Source: an uncultured Pelagibacteraceae bacterium
Lineage (GTDB): Bacteria > Pseudomonadota > Alphaproteobacteria > Pelagibacterales > Pelagibacteraceae
Direction: 5' to 3'
Assembly: GCA_902576335.1 (NCBI GenBank)
Contig: CACGVC010000001.1
Span: 62,001 to 126,000 of the forward strand
Length of the DNA stretch: 64,000 nt
Made by a program: the position numbers and the translations under genes
Notes under the pieces: model-generated
The model's database searches: none
Seen by the model: only the letters and a program-made list of their open reading frames with translations
Told to the model about the DNA's origin: nothing
Shown here: piece by piece, positions 18,021 through 27,752 of the stretch
Layout of the letters: each line of letters begins with the position of its first letter
Numbering within the stretch: position 1 is the first letter of the stretch

Positions 18021-19932
18021 GCCATGGTATTGTTTTGTCTATTATTTTTCTCAAGGTGACATCAAATAATAAACCAAGCATTCCCATTATAAATATAGTG
18101 ATCCAAATAACTTCATATTGGAAATATTTTTTAGCAACGTTTTCAACAAATCCTATGCCGGTTGTTCCAGCTAAAAACTCAGCTGCAACTAAAGTTCCCC
18201 AACACATACCGACAGCAACTCTTATTCCAGTAAGTATTTCTGGTAAAGAATTTGGGAAAATTACATATCTTAAAATTTGTTTTTTGGATGCACCGAGTGA
18301 GTGAGCTGCGTGAATTTTTGATAACTGAGTACCAGAGGCACCAGCTCTTGCAGAAATAATCATGATTGATAATGAGACCATAAATAATAAGAAAACTTTC
18401 CCGGTATTATCAATTCCTAAGACTGAAATAATTAAAGGAGCCCAAGCTAGAGGGGGAACAGGTCTATAAAGCTCAATTAATGGATCAAAAAAACCTTTAG
18501 CAAATCTATTTAATCCCATAAATAATCCAAGCGGCACACCAATTAATATTCCAAACACTAATCCTAAAAATACTCTTAAAAATGAATCCCAAATATGACC
18601 ATAAGGCACTGGTACTTTAAATAGCTTAAAGTCTCCTGTTACTAATTTTAAAACTTGGCCTTTAAAATTTTGTTTAACAATTCCATCTTGTGTGTGAACT
18701 GGGTATTCACCAGGTAAAATATCAGCTATCCAATCTGGTAAAATAAAACCAATCATTTTACTAACATCAACTAGTTCTATCCATAGAAGAGGAATTTCTT
18801 TATAACCTACACTCGGTTTAAGCATAAGCATAAACTTATCAAATGTATCTGACGGCTTTGGTAGCCATCTACCAGATCCTTGTTCTGAACAGCTTGGCCC
18901 ACTTGCAACAATAGTGCCAGCTGGAAATAAAAATATATCTACAAATCTCAATCCCCCTTGAGCTTCTTTTTGGGCAACATCAAAATTGATAATTGCATTT
19001 TGCATTTCGTTTAACGCATTGGGTGGATATATACTTGCAAATTCTATTCGTCGTGCAATTTTAACAATATCTTTAGCGTAAGTTGAAGCTACTTCTTGAG
19101 TATCATCTAAATTTTTTCGATAAGCTTTGATCTCATCTTTGAGCTCTTTTATTTTATCTTTAAATTGAGGATTATGATTTCTTAACTTAAAGAATTCATC
19201 ACTAATAATTTGTAATTCTTTTGCGGCAGCATCAAATTTTAAACCTCTTTTAGTCTCTGGAACCAAAGGTACTTCGATAGTATTTTCTATAGACCCCGTT
19301 CCAGACTGAACCTTTATAATTCCCCAATCTCCTTGTTCACTTACTGCTTTAAGTCTTTGGTTTGCCTCTTGCTCTGTTTCAAAAGGATATTCAGGTTTTC
19401 TAAAATTTTCAGTTAATAAGTTAATCTTACCAGTAATGCTATCTATTTTAAATTTCGTCTCATTTTCAATTAAATCTTCATTAGTTAATAAAGGAATTAG
19501 TTGAATAGTTTTGTTTATAAATTCAGTGAGCTCTGTTTTTTGTTGTGAATTTAGATCTTCAGAAAATTTGATTTCATTTAAAGTTGCTTTAAGATTTTTA
19601 TTTTCTTTCTTAATTTGAGCAGTACTTTTGAATTCTCGTTCCTCTATTGGAAATTGATATTTTAAACCTAATAAAGAATCGTTAACTTTTGCTACTTGGC
19701 ATAGTTCATTAGCAGATTTTGGGTAAAAACCTTTTGCAATATCCCAAGAATAGTAAAGCCATACCAATAATAGAAAGCTGCTTCCGACTATAATCCAATG
19801 AGTACCACCTCTTGCTCTTTCAGGATTTCCAAAAACAGCATCAACTTTTTCAGTTTTAATTAATCTTCTTCCATAGAGAATACAGCCAATAACTGCAAAA
19901 AAAATTAAAAAGGTGACTATTTGAGTTAACAT
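18007..19932 (-). CDS. TauC-like ABC permease with long N-terminal extension
   Basis: C-terminal permease (YGHIWDSFLRVFLGLVFGILIGVPLGLFMGLNR; AAHSLGASKKQILRYVIFPNSLPEILTG); about 440 aa N-terminal to it. Confidence 0.8.
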   Translation of the reverse strand: MLTQIVTFLIFFAVIGCILYGRRLIKTEKVDAVFGNPERARGGTHWIIVGSSFLLLVWLYYSWDIAKGFYPKSANELCQVAKVNDSLLGLKYQFPIEEREFKSTAQIKKENKNLKATLNEIKFSEDLNSQQKTELTEFINKTIQLIPLLTNEDLIENETKFKIDSITGKINLLTENFRKPEYPFETEQEANQRLKAVSEQGDWGIIKVQSGTGSIENTIEVPLVPETKRGLKFDAAAKELQIISDEFFKLRNHNPQFKDKIKELKDEIKAYRKNLDDTQEVASTYAKDIVKIARRIEFASIYPPNALNEMQNAIINFDVAQKEAQGGLRFVDIFLFPAGTIVASGPSCSEQGSGRWLPKPSDTFDKFMLMLKPSVGYKEIPLLWIELVDVSKMIGFILPDWIADILPGEYPVHTQDGIVKQNFKGQVLKLVTGDFKLFKVPVPYGHIWDSFLRVFLGLVFGILIGVPLGLFMGLNRFAKGFFDPLIELYRPVPPLAWAPLIISVLGIDNTGKVFLLFMVSLSIMIISARAGASGTQLSKIHAAHSLGASKKQILRYVIFPNSLPEILTGIRVAVGMCWGTLVAAEFLAGTTGIGFVENVAKKYFQYEVIWITIFIMGMLGLLFDVTLRKIIDKTIPWRGKG

Positions 19933-20730
19933 TTAATTATCTTTCCCCATAATTTCTTCTTCCATATTCCAAATCATCTCTAATATTTCTTCTCGTTTCG
20001 CTGAAAAATCTTTGTTCTTTTTAATTTCTCTTAGATCTTCTTTCAGTCCCATTGAGGCAAATGGAAGATTGTATTCTTTATGAATTCGCCCTGGACGAGG
20101 TGCCATAACATATAATCTTTCACCAAGTAAAAGAGCTTCCTCAACTGAGTGGGTGATTAAAATAATTGTTTTCCCTGTCTCTTTCCAAATTTTCAAAACA
20201 AGAGACTGCATTTTTTCTCTTGTTAATGCATCAAGAGCTCCTAAAGGTTCATCCATTAAAATTAGGTCAGGATCATTAATCAAACATCTTGCAAGAGCAA
20301 CTCTTTGCTGCATACCACCAGAAAGTTGATAGGTTGGAGTATTACCAAAACCTTTTAAGCCAACTATTTCTAACCATTCATCAACTTTTTTTTGAGTTTC
20401 AATTGGATCTTTTTTTTTCATTCTTAAACCAAAGTTGACATTTTCTGCAACTGTTAACCACTCAAACAAAGCACCTTGTTGAAAAACCATACCTCTCTCT
20501 ACACCTGGTCCATCAATCTCTTTACTATTTAAAGTAATACTTCCGGAAGTTGGTCGAATAAATCCTGCTGTAATATTTAATAAGGTTGTTTTTCCACAAC
20601 CTGATGGTCCAAGAACTGTTAAAAGCTCTCCTTTTTTAAGAGTAAAATTTAAATCTTTTAAAGCGTGAACAGTTTCTCCTTTCGGAGTTTTAAAAATCAT
20701 ATTAAGATTTTGAGAAACTAGATCACTCAT
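19933..20730 (-). CDS. TauB-like (nitrate/sulfonate/taurine) ABC ATPase
   Basis: GPSGCGKTTLLNITAGF, LSGGMQQRVALARCL, LILMDEPLGALD. Confidence 0.85.
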   Translation of the reverse strand: MSDLVSQNLNMIFKTPKGETVHALKDLNFTLKKGELLTVLGPSGCGKTTLLNITAGFIRPTSGSITLNSKEIDGPGVERGMVFQQGALFEWLTVAENVNFGLRMKKKDPIETQKKVDEWLEIVGLKGFGNTPTYQLSGGMQQRVALARCLINDPDLILMDEPLGALDALTREKMQSLVLKIWKETGKTIILITHSVEEALLLGERLYVMAPRPGRIHKEYNLPFASMGLKEDLREIKKNKDFSAKREEILEMIWNMEEEIMGKDN

Positions 20731-20762
20731 CTATTCACTTTATATTAAAATTTATAGTAAAA

Positions 20763-20800
20763 AAATAGGCACCAATTTAATAAAAAATTGGCGCCTATTT
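20763..20800 (-). terminator. Stem-loop between tauA-like and tauB-like genes
   Basis: Minus strand AAATAGGCGCCAATTT...AAATTGGTGCCTATTTTTTT; one G.U wobble. Confidence 0.7.
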
Positions 20801-20820
20801 AAATTTTAATTACCTTAAAA

Positions 20821-21762
20821 TTACAAAGGTAAGAAACTCGTATCTACGTTTCCTCTTGGTGTTCCCATTCCTTTTAGGAATGCATCAAGATTCCCACTTT
20901 CCATAGAACTTTTTGTTTCCTCTGGAGTTAGAAATTTGAAACCACTTAAAGTTTCTTTCATGTCAGGAATTTTCATTTCTGAAGCTTTTGACATTGCGTT
21001 CATATCGCTTTTACCAGCTCTATATCTTGCATTAGCTTCATGAGTCACCTCAATGAAAGTTCTTAACATTCCTGGGTTTTCCTTCATGAACTTTGTAGTT
21101 ACTGAAGTAATATCGATCCCTAGGATACCTGCATCTCTAGCTTCTTGAACTGTTAGCAATCTAGATCCAACTGCAACAGCAGCTTTGATAGAATTACCAC
21201 CAAACAAACATGCCATTACAACATCACCACTTACTAAAGCAGCAGCACCTTCTTCAGGGTCCATTTGAATGATATCCATTTTTTTTCTATCCGCTCCAAC
21301 AACTTTCATACTTTCATCAAAAACATATTCCGCCATTGTCCCAAGTGGAACAGCAACTTTTTTACCTTCTAATTCAGTTGCATTCGCTTTTGTAATTCCA
21401 GATGCATTAGATGTAACACAAGTTGTTCCTCCCATTCCGTATTCCATTGCAATATCAACTAATTTGATAGGTGCTTTAGATTTTACAGCGTTAATAAATG
21501 GAACTAAACCTTGAGAGTAAGAAATATCTATATCTCCTGCTAACATCGCATCAGTCATAGCACCACCATTAGTAAAGTTAGTCCACTTTACAGGAACCCC
21601 TAGAGCTTTTGCGAAGTTTTTCTTCATCATGTCCTCTAGATTTGGACTTGGCCACTCTAAGAAGTAAGCAACCCTAACTTCATTAGCTGCTGAATTAGCA
21701 ACTGATATTGAAAGATTTAGAGCTACAAAACATCCAAGAATAAAACTAATTATTTTTTTCAT
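20821..21762 (-). CDS. TauA-like ABC substrate-binding protein
   Basis: Signal peptide; EVRVAYFLEWPSPN, GGAMTDAMLAGDIDISYSQGLVPFINA. Confidence 0.8.
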   Translation of the reverse strand: MKKIISFILGCFVALNLSISVANSAANEVRVAYFLEWPSPNLEDMMKKNFAKALGVPVKWTNFTNGGAMTDAMLAGDIDISYSQGLVPFINAVKSKAPIKLVDIAMEYGMGGTTCVTSNASGITKANATELEGKKVAVPLGTMAEYVFDESMKVVGADRKKMDIIQMDPEEGAAALVSGDVVMACLFGGNSIKAAVAVGSRLLTVQEARDAGILGIDITSVTTKFMKENPGMLRTFIEVTHEANARYRAGKSDMNAMSKASEMKIPDMKETLSGFKFLTPEETKSSMESGNLDAFLKGMGTPRGNVDTSFLPL

Positions 21763-21849
21763 TTATGCCTCTTCTTTGTTTATTTATATGTTCCAATTTT
21801 AAGATTAATTTGACCTATATGTAAAACAAAAAAATGATCATTATAGTTA

Positions 21850-21866
21850 CACAACTTTAAGTTGTG
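21850..21866. promoter_or_regulatory. Operator-like palindrome in divergent intergenic region
   Basis: CACAACTT-T-AAGTTGTG, 8-bp perfect arms. Confidence 0.5.
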
Positions 21867-21936
21867 ACATTATTTTGGTGGTTAATTTCTATTAATTAGT
21901 CTAAGGATTTAACTATTAAACATTTTAAATTTATTT

Positions 21937-23283
21937 ATGAGCTCAGAAAAAAGAACGTCAGTGCCTAATTCACTCAATGAACATTGGATGCCATTTACAT
22001 CTAATAAGGATTTTAAAGAAAATCCAAAATTGATTGTTGAGGCAAAAGGTGTTTATTTAAAAAATCATCATGGCAAAACACAAATTGATGCAAGCTCAGG
22101 ATTATTCTGTAATCCATTGGGACATGGAAGAAAAGAAATTATCGAAGCAATAACAAATCAATTAAACACTCTTGATTATTGTCAGCCGTTTCAACAAGGA
22201 TTTGGTGGTTCATTTGAATTAGCAACAAGAATTTCAAAACACACTCCAGGAAATTTAAATAAAATTTTTTATACGATATGTGGATCTACTGCAGTAGAAA
22301 CTGCAATAAAGATTAGTATTGCATATCATAAAGCAAGAGGTGAGGGACAAAGGTTTAGATTTGTTGGAAGAGAACGTGCTTATCATGGAATGAATATCGG
22401 TGCAACATCAGTAGGTGGTATGATCAATAACGTTAAAGCGTATGCAAGTGTATTGATGCCAGGTGTTGTTCACATGAGACACACACATTTAGATGAACAT
22501 AAATTTATTTCAGGTCAACCTGAAACAGGAGCTGAGATTGCAAATGACCTAGAGAGAATTTGCACTAATTTTGGCTCTGAAAATATCGCAGCTTGTATTG
22601 TAGAACCTATTGCTGGTTCAACAGGAACGTTAGTGCCGCCGGTTGGATATTTGCAAAGACTAAGAGAACTTTGTGATAAACATAAAATACTTTTGATTTT
22701 TGATGAAGTTATCACGGGTTGGGGAAGAACTGGTTCAGCTTTTGGAGCTCAAGAGTTTGGTGTGACACCTGATATAATGACGATGGCAAAAGCAACAACT
22801 AATGGAATAGTTCCTTTTGGTGTGGTTGCTTGTAAAGAAGAAATTTACGATGCAGTGATGGATAATTCTCCAAAAGGTGCAATAGAATTATTTCATGGCT
22901 ATACATACTCTGGAATTCCAGTTTCAGTAGCTGCAGCGTTAGCTGTTCAAGATATTTTTGAGAAAGAAGATATTTTTAACAGAGCGAAAGAACTTGCTCC
23001 TTATTTCCAAGAAGGTCTGTTTTCTCTAAAAGACATCGATGTAGTGGATAATATTAGAGGTTATGGAATGATGGGTGGTATAGATATTAAAACCGATGGT
23101 AGACCTGGTAAAGCAGGTTTAGCTACTTTCAAACATTGTTACGATGCAGGAGTAAACTTCAAAGCTACTGGTGATTGTTTAATTATAGCACCAATGTTTA
23201 TTTGTGAAAAAAAACACATTGATGAAATCATAGAAAAACTAAGAACTGGAATTACTAATTACGCAAAGAGTAAAAAGAATTAA
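21937..23283 (+). CDS. Class III omega-amino acid:pyruvate aminotransferase (taurine-pyruvate type)
   Basis: LNEHWMPFTSNKDF, PLP region LLIFDEVITGWGRTGSAFGAQEFGVTPDIMTMAKATTNG. Confidence 0.8.
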   Translation: MSSEKRTSVPNSLNEHWMPFTSNKDFKENPKLIVEAKGVYLKNHHGKTQIDASSGLFCNPLGHGRKEIIEAITNQLNTLDYCQPFQQGFGGSFELATRISKHTPGNLNKIFYTICGSTAVETAIKISIAYHKARGEGQRFRFVGRERAYHGMNIGATSVGGMINNVKAYASVLMPGVVHMRHTHLDEHKFISGQPETGAEIANDLERICTNFGSENIAACIVEPIAGSTGTLVPPVGYLQRLRELCDKHKILLIFDEVITGWGRTGSAFGAQEFGVTPDIMTMAKATTNGIVPFGVVACKEEIYDAVMDNSPKGAIELFHGYTYSGIPVSVAAALAVQDIFEKEDIFNRAKELAPYFQEGLFSLKDIDVVDNIRGYGMMGGIDIKTDGRPGKAGLATFKHCYDAGVNFKATGDCLIIAPMFICEKKHIDEIIEKLRTGITNYAKSKKN

Positions 23284-23292
23284 ATTTCGTTA

Positions 23293-24411
23293 ATGAGAAT
23301 TGGCGTACCTAAAGAAATAAAACCTCAAGAAAATAGAATTGGCCTGACACCTGACAGTGTTAAAACTTTGGTTTCAGAGGGTCATGAAGTTTTAGTTGAA
23401 AATAATGGAGGCTTTGAAGCAGGTTTCGATAATGATCAGTACAAAAATGCTGGAGCAAAAATTATAGAAAAAGCTAGTGATATTTTTAATGATGCTGAGA
23501 TAATTGTTAAAGTTAAAGAACCTCAAAAAGTTGAGGTTGAAATGATTAGGGAAAATCAAATTGTTTATACCTACTTACATTTAGCGGCCGCAAAGGAATT
23601 AACAGAGGGTTTAGTAAAATCAAAAAGTATTAATATTGCCTACGAAACTATTACAGATGATAATGGAAGACTTCCTTTACTGGCACCTATGAGTGCTGTA
23701 GCTGGACGTATGTCAGTTCAAGCAGGAGCACATTGTTTAGAAAAAAATCAAAAAGGTAGGGGAGTTTTATTAGGGGGAGCTCCAGGCGGTGAACCCGCAA
23801 ATGTTTTAATTTTAGGTGGAGGTGTTGTTGGTGAAAATGCTGCAACAATAGCAACTGGTATGAAAGCAAAAGTTCATGTTGTAGATAAATCAGAAGCAAG
23901 ACTAAAACAATTAGTTGAAATGTTTGGAGACAAAATTATTCCAGAACAAAGTGACAAAATAGATTTAAAAAAGTTAGTAGCTGAAGCTGACTTAATAGTA
24001 GGTGGGGTCTTAATCCCAGGAGCAGAGGCACCAAAATTAGTCACTAAAGATATGCTTAAATTAATGAAAAGAGGTTCTGTAATTGTTGATGTTGCTATAG
24101 ATCAAGGTGGATGTGTAGAAACAAGTAAACCCACAACATTTAATGATCCAACTTTTATAGTGGATAATGTCGTTCATTATTGTGTAGCGAACATGCCAGG
24201 TGGAGTTCCAAGAACTTCGACTATTGCATTAAATAGAGCAACACTTCCATATTTAATAAAATTAGCTAACAAAGGTTATCAAAAAGCTCTTGGTGAAGAT
24301 AAAAACTTTCTAGCAGGATTAAATGTTCACAAGGGTCATGTGACGTATAAAGCGGTTGCAGATATTTTTGGGCATGAATATGTTAATCCGGGAGATGCAA
24401 TTAATAACTAA
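23293..24411 (+). CDS. ald: Alanine dehydrogenase
   Basis: [65 protein letters not shown]. Confidence 0.9.
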   Translation: MRIGVPKEIKPQENRIGLTPDSVKTLVSEGHEVLVENNGGFEAGFDNDQYKNAGAKIIEKASDIFNDAEIIVKVKEPQKVEVEMIRENQIVYTYLHLAAAKELTEGLVKSKSINIAYETITDDNGRLPLLAPMSAVAGRMSVQAGAHCLEKNQKGRGVLLGGAPGGEPANVLILGGGVVGENAATIATGMKAKVHVVDKSEARLKQLVEMFGDKIIPEQSDKIDLKKLVAEADLIVGGVLIPGAEAPKLVTKDMLKLMKRGSVIVDVAIDQGGCVETSKPTTFNDPTFIVDNVVHYCVANMPGGVPRTSTIALNRATLPYLIKLANKGYQKALGEDKNFLAGLNVHKGHVTYKAVADIFGHEYVNPGDAINN

Positions 24412-24415
24412 TTAG

Positions 24416-26860
24416 ATGGAAAAAAAACTTCCAAGTAGCACAAAAGTTGTTGTGATAGGAGGTGGGGTAGTAGGTTGCTCTGTTGCTTATCATTTAGCTA
24501 AATTCGGTTGGAAAGACACAATACTCTTAGAAAGAGATCAATTAACGTCAGGCACAACTTGGCATGCGGCAGGTTTAGTAAGTCAGTTGGGTCCAACTGC
24601 AGCTGTCACAAAAATTAGAAAATATACTTTAGATTTATATAAAGAGCTTGAAAAAAAAGTTGATCATTCTGCAGGTTTAAGATTAAACGGAGCACTTTCG
24701 ATCGCTCAAAATAAAGGAAGATGGCAAGAACTTCAAAGACAAGCAACGACCGCACAACTTTACGATGTTGACGTAAGAATTTTAGATAAGGATCAAATCA
24801 AAAAAGATTATCCCATAATCAATACAGATGAAGTTATAGGAGGAATTTTAATGCCAGGTGATGGTGCTGCAGATCCTTCAGGTGTTACCCATATGTTAGC
24901 TAAAGCAGCAAGAATGGAGGGTGCACAAATTTTTGAAAAGTCACCGGTTGAAGAAATTTTAACTAAAGATGGAAAAATTTCTGGAGTTAAAGTCAAAGGC
25001 CAAAAAATTGAATGTGAATATATTGTTTTAGCCTCAGGTATGTGGTCAAGGCAAATAGGAGAAAAAGCTGGTGTTAGTATTCCATTGTATCCAGCAGAAC
25101 ATTTTTACATTATTACTGAACCAATTAAAAATTTATCTAAAACATTACCAGTTGTTAGAGATTTTGATAATCGAACTTATATAAAAGAAGATGCAGGAAA
25201 AATACTAGTTGGAATTTTTGAAGGGAATTCATTTCCTGCCTGGAATAAAACTAATAAAGTTCCAGAAGATTTTTCCTTTGGTGAGTTTCAAGAAAATTTT
25301 GAACATTTTGAACCTTATTTAGCTTCAGCAATTAAAAGATTTCCAATTTTAGAAACTGCTGGAATTAGAAAATTTTTTTCAGGACCAGAATCTTTCACGC
25401 CTGATACCAACACATTATTAGGAGAAGTACCTGAGATTAAGAATTTTTTTGTATGTTGTGGTTTAAATAGTATCGGAATAGGCAGTGGCGGTGGTGTTGG
25501 TAAGGTTACAGCAGAATGGTTGATGAATGGTCATATTAATGAAGATATTTTTAGTTATGATATAAAAAGATTTCAAAAATTTCATTCAGATTTAGGTTTT
25601 ATAAAAAAAAGAATTACAGAGTCATTAGGAGATTTGTATGGAATGCATTGGCCATTTAAACAGCATAAAACTTCCAGAGATATAAAAAAACTTCCACATC
25701 ATGATAATTTAAAAAGCTTTGGAGCATGTTTTGGTGTTTCGGGTGGATATGAAAGACCTATGTGGTTTGCACTAGATGGTGAAAAGGCGGAGTATGAATA
25801 TAGTTATAACTATCAAAGTTGGTATCCCTCAGCTGAGTATGAAACTAATAATACTTTAAAAAATGTTGGCTTATTTGATCTAACTCCTTTTTCAAAGTTC
25901 GAAATAAAATCTGATAAAGCCCATCAAGAATTACAAAGAATTTGCACTGCAAATATTAAAAAAGAAGTTGGTAAATGTACCTATACTCATATGTTAAACT
26001 CAGATGGAGGTATTGAGACTGATTTAACTATAGTAACGATAGATGAAAACCATTTTAGAATAATTAGTTCTGCCGCAACAAGAGAAAGAGACAAGCATCA
26101 CATCAAAAAACATTTAAATAAAGATATTGAATTGAAAGATGTAACTGATGATTATTGTGTTTTTGGTTTATTTGGACCAAAAAGCAGAAATCTTTTAAGT
26201 TCATTAAGTAAAGATAATTTTGATAATGGAAATTTCAAATTTGGAACAGCAAAATTTATTTCAATCGAGGATATTAAAATTTGGACACAGAGATTGTCTT
26301 ATGTTGGGGAGTTAGGATATGAACTTTACGTTGAAGCCAAAGATGCGAAAAATATTTATGAATTGATTATAGAAAAAGGTAAAAATTTTAATCTTTCAAA
26401 TTGTGGTATGCACGCAATGGATATTATGCGAATGGAGAGTGGTTTTCTACATTGGGGACACGATATTTCGCCTGAGGAAAATCAATATCAAGCAGGCTTA
26501 TCTTTTACAATCAGTAATAAAAAAAATGTAGATTTTATTGGTAAGTCAGCTCTTGAAAAAATTAATAATAAGAAGATCAAAACAAGATTTGCTATGTTTA
26601 CTTTAAAAGATAGTAAACCTGGAGAACCACTATTACTTCATGATGAGCCTATTTATTTAGAAGATAAGATAATAGGTAGATCAACTTCAGGAAATTACTC
26701 TTTTAACTTTAAGAAAAATCTGACTTTTGGTTACATCAAAAACGATTTTTCCAATGCAAAATTGAAAGATAGTAAATTATTTATCGAGGTTGAGAAAAAG
26801 AAATACGAAATTGAATTGATTAATAAACCATTAAAACAGACAAATTTTAAGACAAATTAA
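24416..26860 (+). CDS. Dimethylglycine/sarcosine dehydrogenase-like FAD oxidoreductase with GcvT domain
   Basis: VVVIGGGVVGCSVAYHLAKFGWKD, GTTWHAAGLV; C-terminal GcvT-like RLSYVGELGYELYVEA. Confidence 0.85.
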   Translation: MEKKLPSSTKVVVIGGGVVGCSVAYHLAKFGWKDTILLERDQLTSGTTWHAAGLVSQLGPTAAVTKIRKYTLDLYKELEKKVDHSAGLRLNGALSIAQNKGRWQELQRQATTAQLYDVDVRILDKDQIKKDYPIINTDEVIGGILMPGDGAADPSGVTHMLAKAARMEGAQIFEKSPVEEILTKDGKISGVKVKGQKIECEYIVLASGMWSRQIGEKAGVSIPLYPAEHFYIITEPIKNLSKTLPVVRDFDNRTYIKEDAGKILVGIFEGNSFPAWNKTNKVPEDFSFGEFQENFEHFEPYLASAIKRFPILETAGIRKFFSGPESFTPDTNTLLGEVPEIKNFFVCCGLNSIGIGSGGGVGKVTAEWLMNGHINEDIFSYDIKRFQKFHSDLGFIKKRITESLGDLYGMHWPFKQHKTSRDIKKLPHHDNLKSFGACFGVSGGYERPMWFALDGEKAEYEYSYNYQSWYPSAEYETNNTLKNVGLFDLTPFSKFEIKSDKAHQELQRICTANIKKEVGKCTYTHMLNSDGGIETDLTIVTIDENHFRIISSAATRERDKHHIKKHLNKDIELKDVTDDYCVFGLFGPKSRNLLSSLSKDNFDNGNFKFGTAKFISIEDIKIWTQRLSYVGELGYELYVEAKDAKNIYELIIEKGKNFNLSNCGMHAMDIMRMESGFLHWGHDISPEENQYQAGLSFTISNKKNVDFIGKSALEKINNKKIKTRFAMFTLKDSKPGEPLLLHDEPIYLEDKIIGRSTSGNYSFNFKKNLTFGYIKNDFSNAKLKDSKLFIEVEKKKYEIELINKPLKQTNFKTN

Positions 26861-27708
26861 ACTTTATTTTTTAAAAGAAACACAAATATAAAGCCAGTGA
26901 TGTACATAATCAAAGCATATGCAGCTGTTGGAGTTATGTAGACTATATCTGTACCGAATATTTGTGTAGAAACAAATATTGCTAAAGTACCATTTTGTAA
27001 TCCACATTCTAAAGCAATACATTTTTGTTGCTTTATTCCTGAGGCAAAAGTTTTACCAAGGTAATAGGCCACAATCATCATTGTTATATTCAGAATAAAA
27101 GTAATAAAGCCTGCTTGTATTAAAAAATCTAAAAAACTTTCTCTTTCTTCGTAAAATGCAGCAATAAAAAAAATAACAAATAATACTATATTAAGTTTTT
27201 CAAATATTTGAATTTTTGAGTTTACAAAATTTTCAGCAAATTTTCTTATAATCATTCCCAAGATAACCGGAATTGTTACAACCAAAAACATTTTTAGTGC
27301 TATACCAGTCATTGAAATGTTTTGAGAAATATCTGTAATTCCAAGTAAATCAGCAGATATAAAAATTATAAGAGGAACAGTAATAATAGAAATTAAACTG
27401 ATTATAGCCGTTAAAGTAATAGATAAAGCGACATCTCCATTGGCAAATTTTGTTAATATATTAGATGTAACTCCACCTGGTGCAGCAGCGATAATCATAA
27501 CTCCAATTGCTATTTCAGGTGGTACTTTTAAAATAACAATTAATAAATAAGCAATTAATGGAAGGATGATTAATTGAGAAATAAAACCTACAAAAAAATC
27601 TTTTCGATTTTTTAATACTCTCGTAAAATCTTCAACTTTTAAACCTAAACCTAAACCCAACATTATTAATGCCAGTATGATAGGTGCTATTTTTGTAACT
27701 ATCTCCAT
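26857..27708 (-). CDS. Bile acid:sodium symporter family transporter
   Basis: IAAAPGGVTSNILTKFANGDVALSITLTA; C-terminal ECGLQNGTLA. Confidence 0.8.
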   Translation of the reverse strand: MEIVTKIAPIILALIMLGLGLGLKVEDFTRVLKNRKDFFVGFISQLIILPLIAYLLIVILKVPPEIAIGVMIIAAAPGGVTSNILTKFANGDVALSITLTAIISLISIITVPLIIFISADLLGITDISQNISMTGIALKMFLVVTIPVILGMIIRKFAENFVNSKIQIFEKLNIVLFVIFFIAAFYEERESFLDFLIQAGFITFILNITMMIVAYYLGKTFASGIKQQKCIALECGLQNGTLAIFVSTQIFGTDIVYITPTAAYALIMYITGFIFVFLLKNKV

Positions 27709-27752
27709 AACCCCTCTGTAAAATAGTATTACAAATACAGCTTATTTAAGAT

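Noticed and set aside
23687-23899. Leu/His/Gln-rich antisense ORF in ald
   Set aside because: Composition typical of the reverse complement of an AT-rich coding frame; no independent support.
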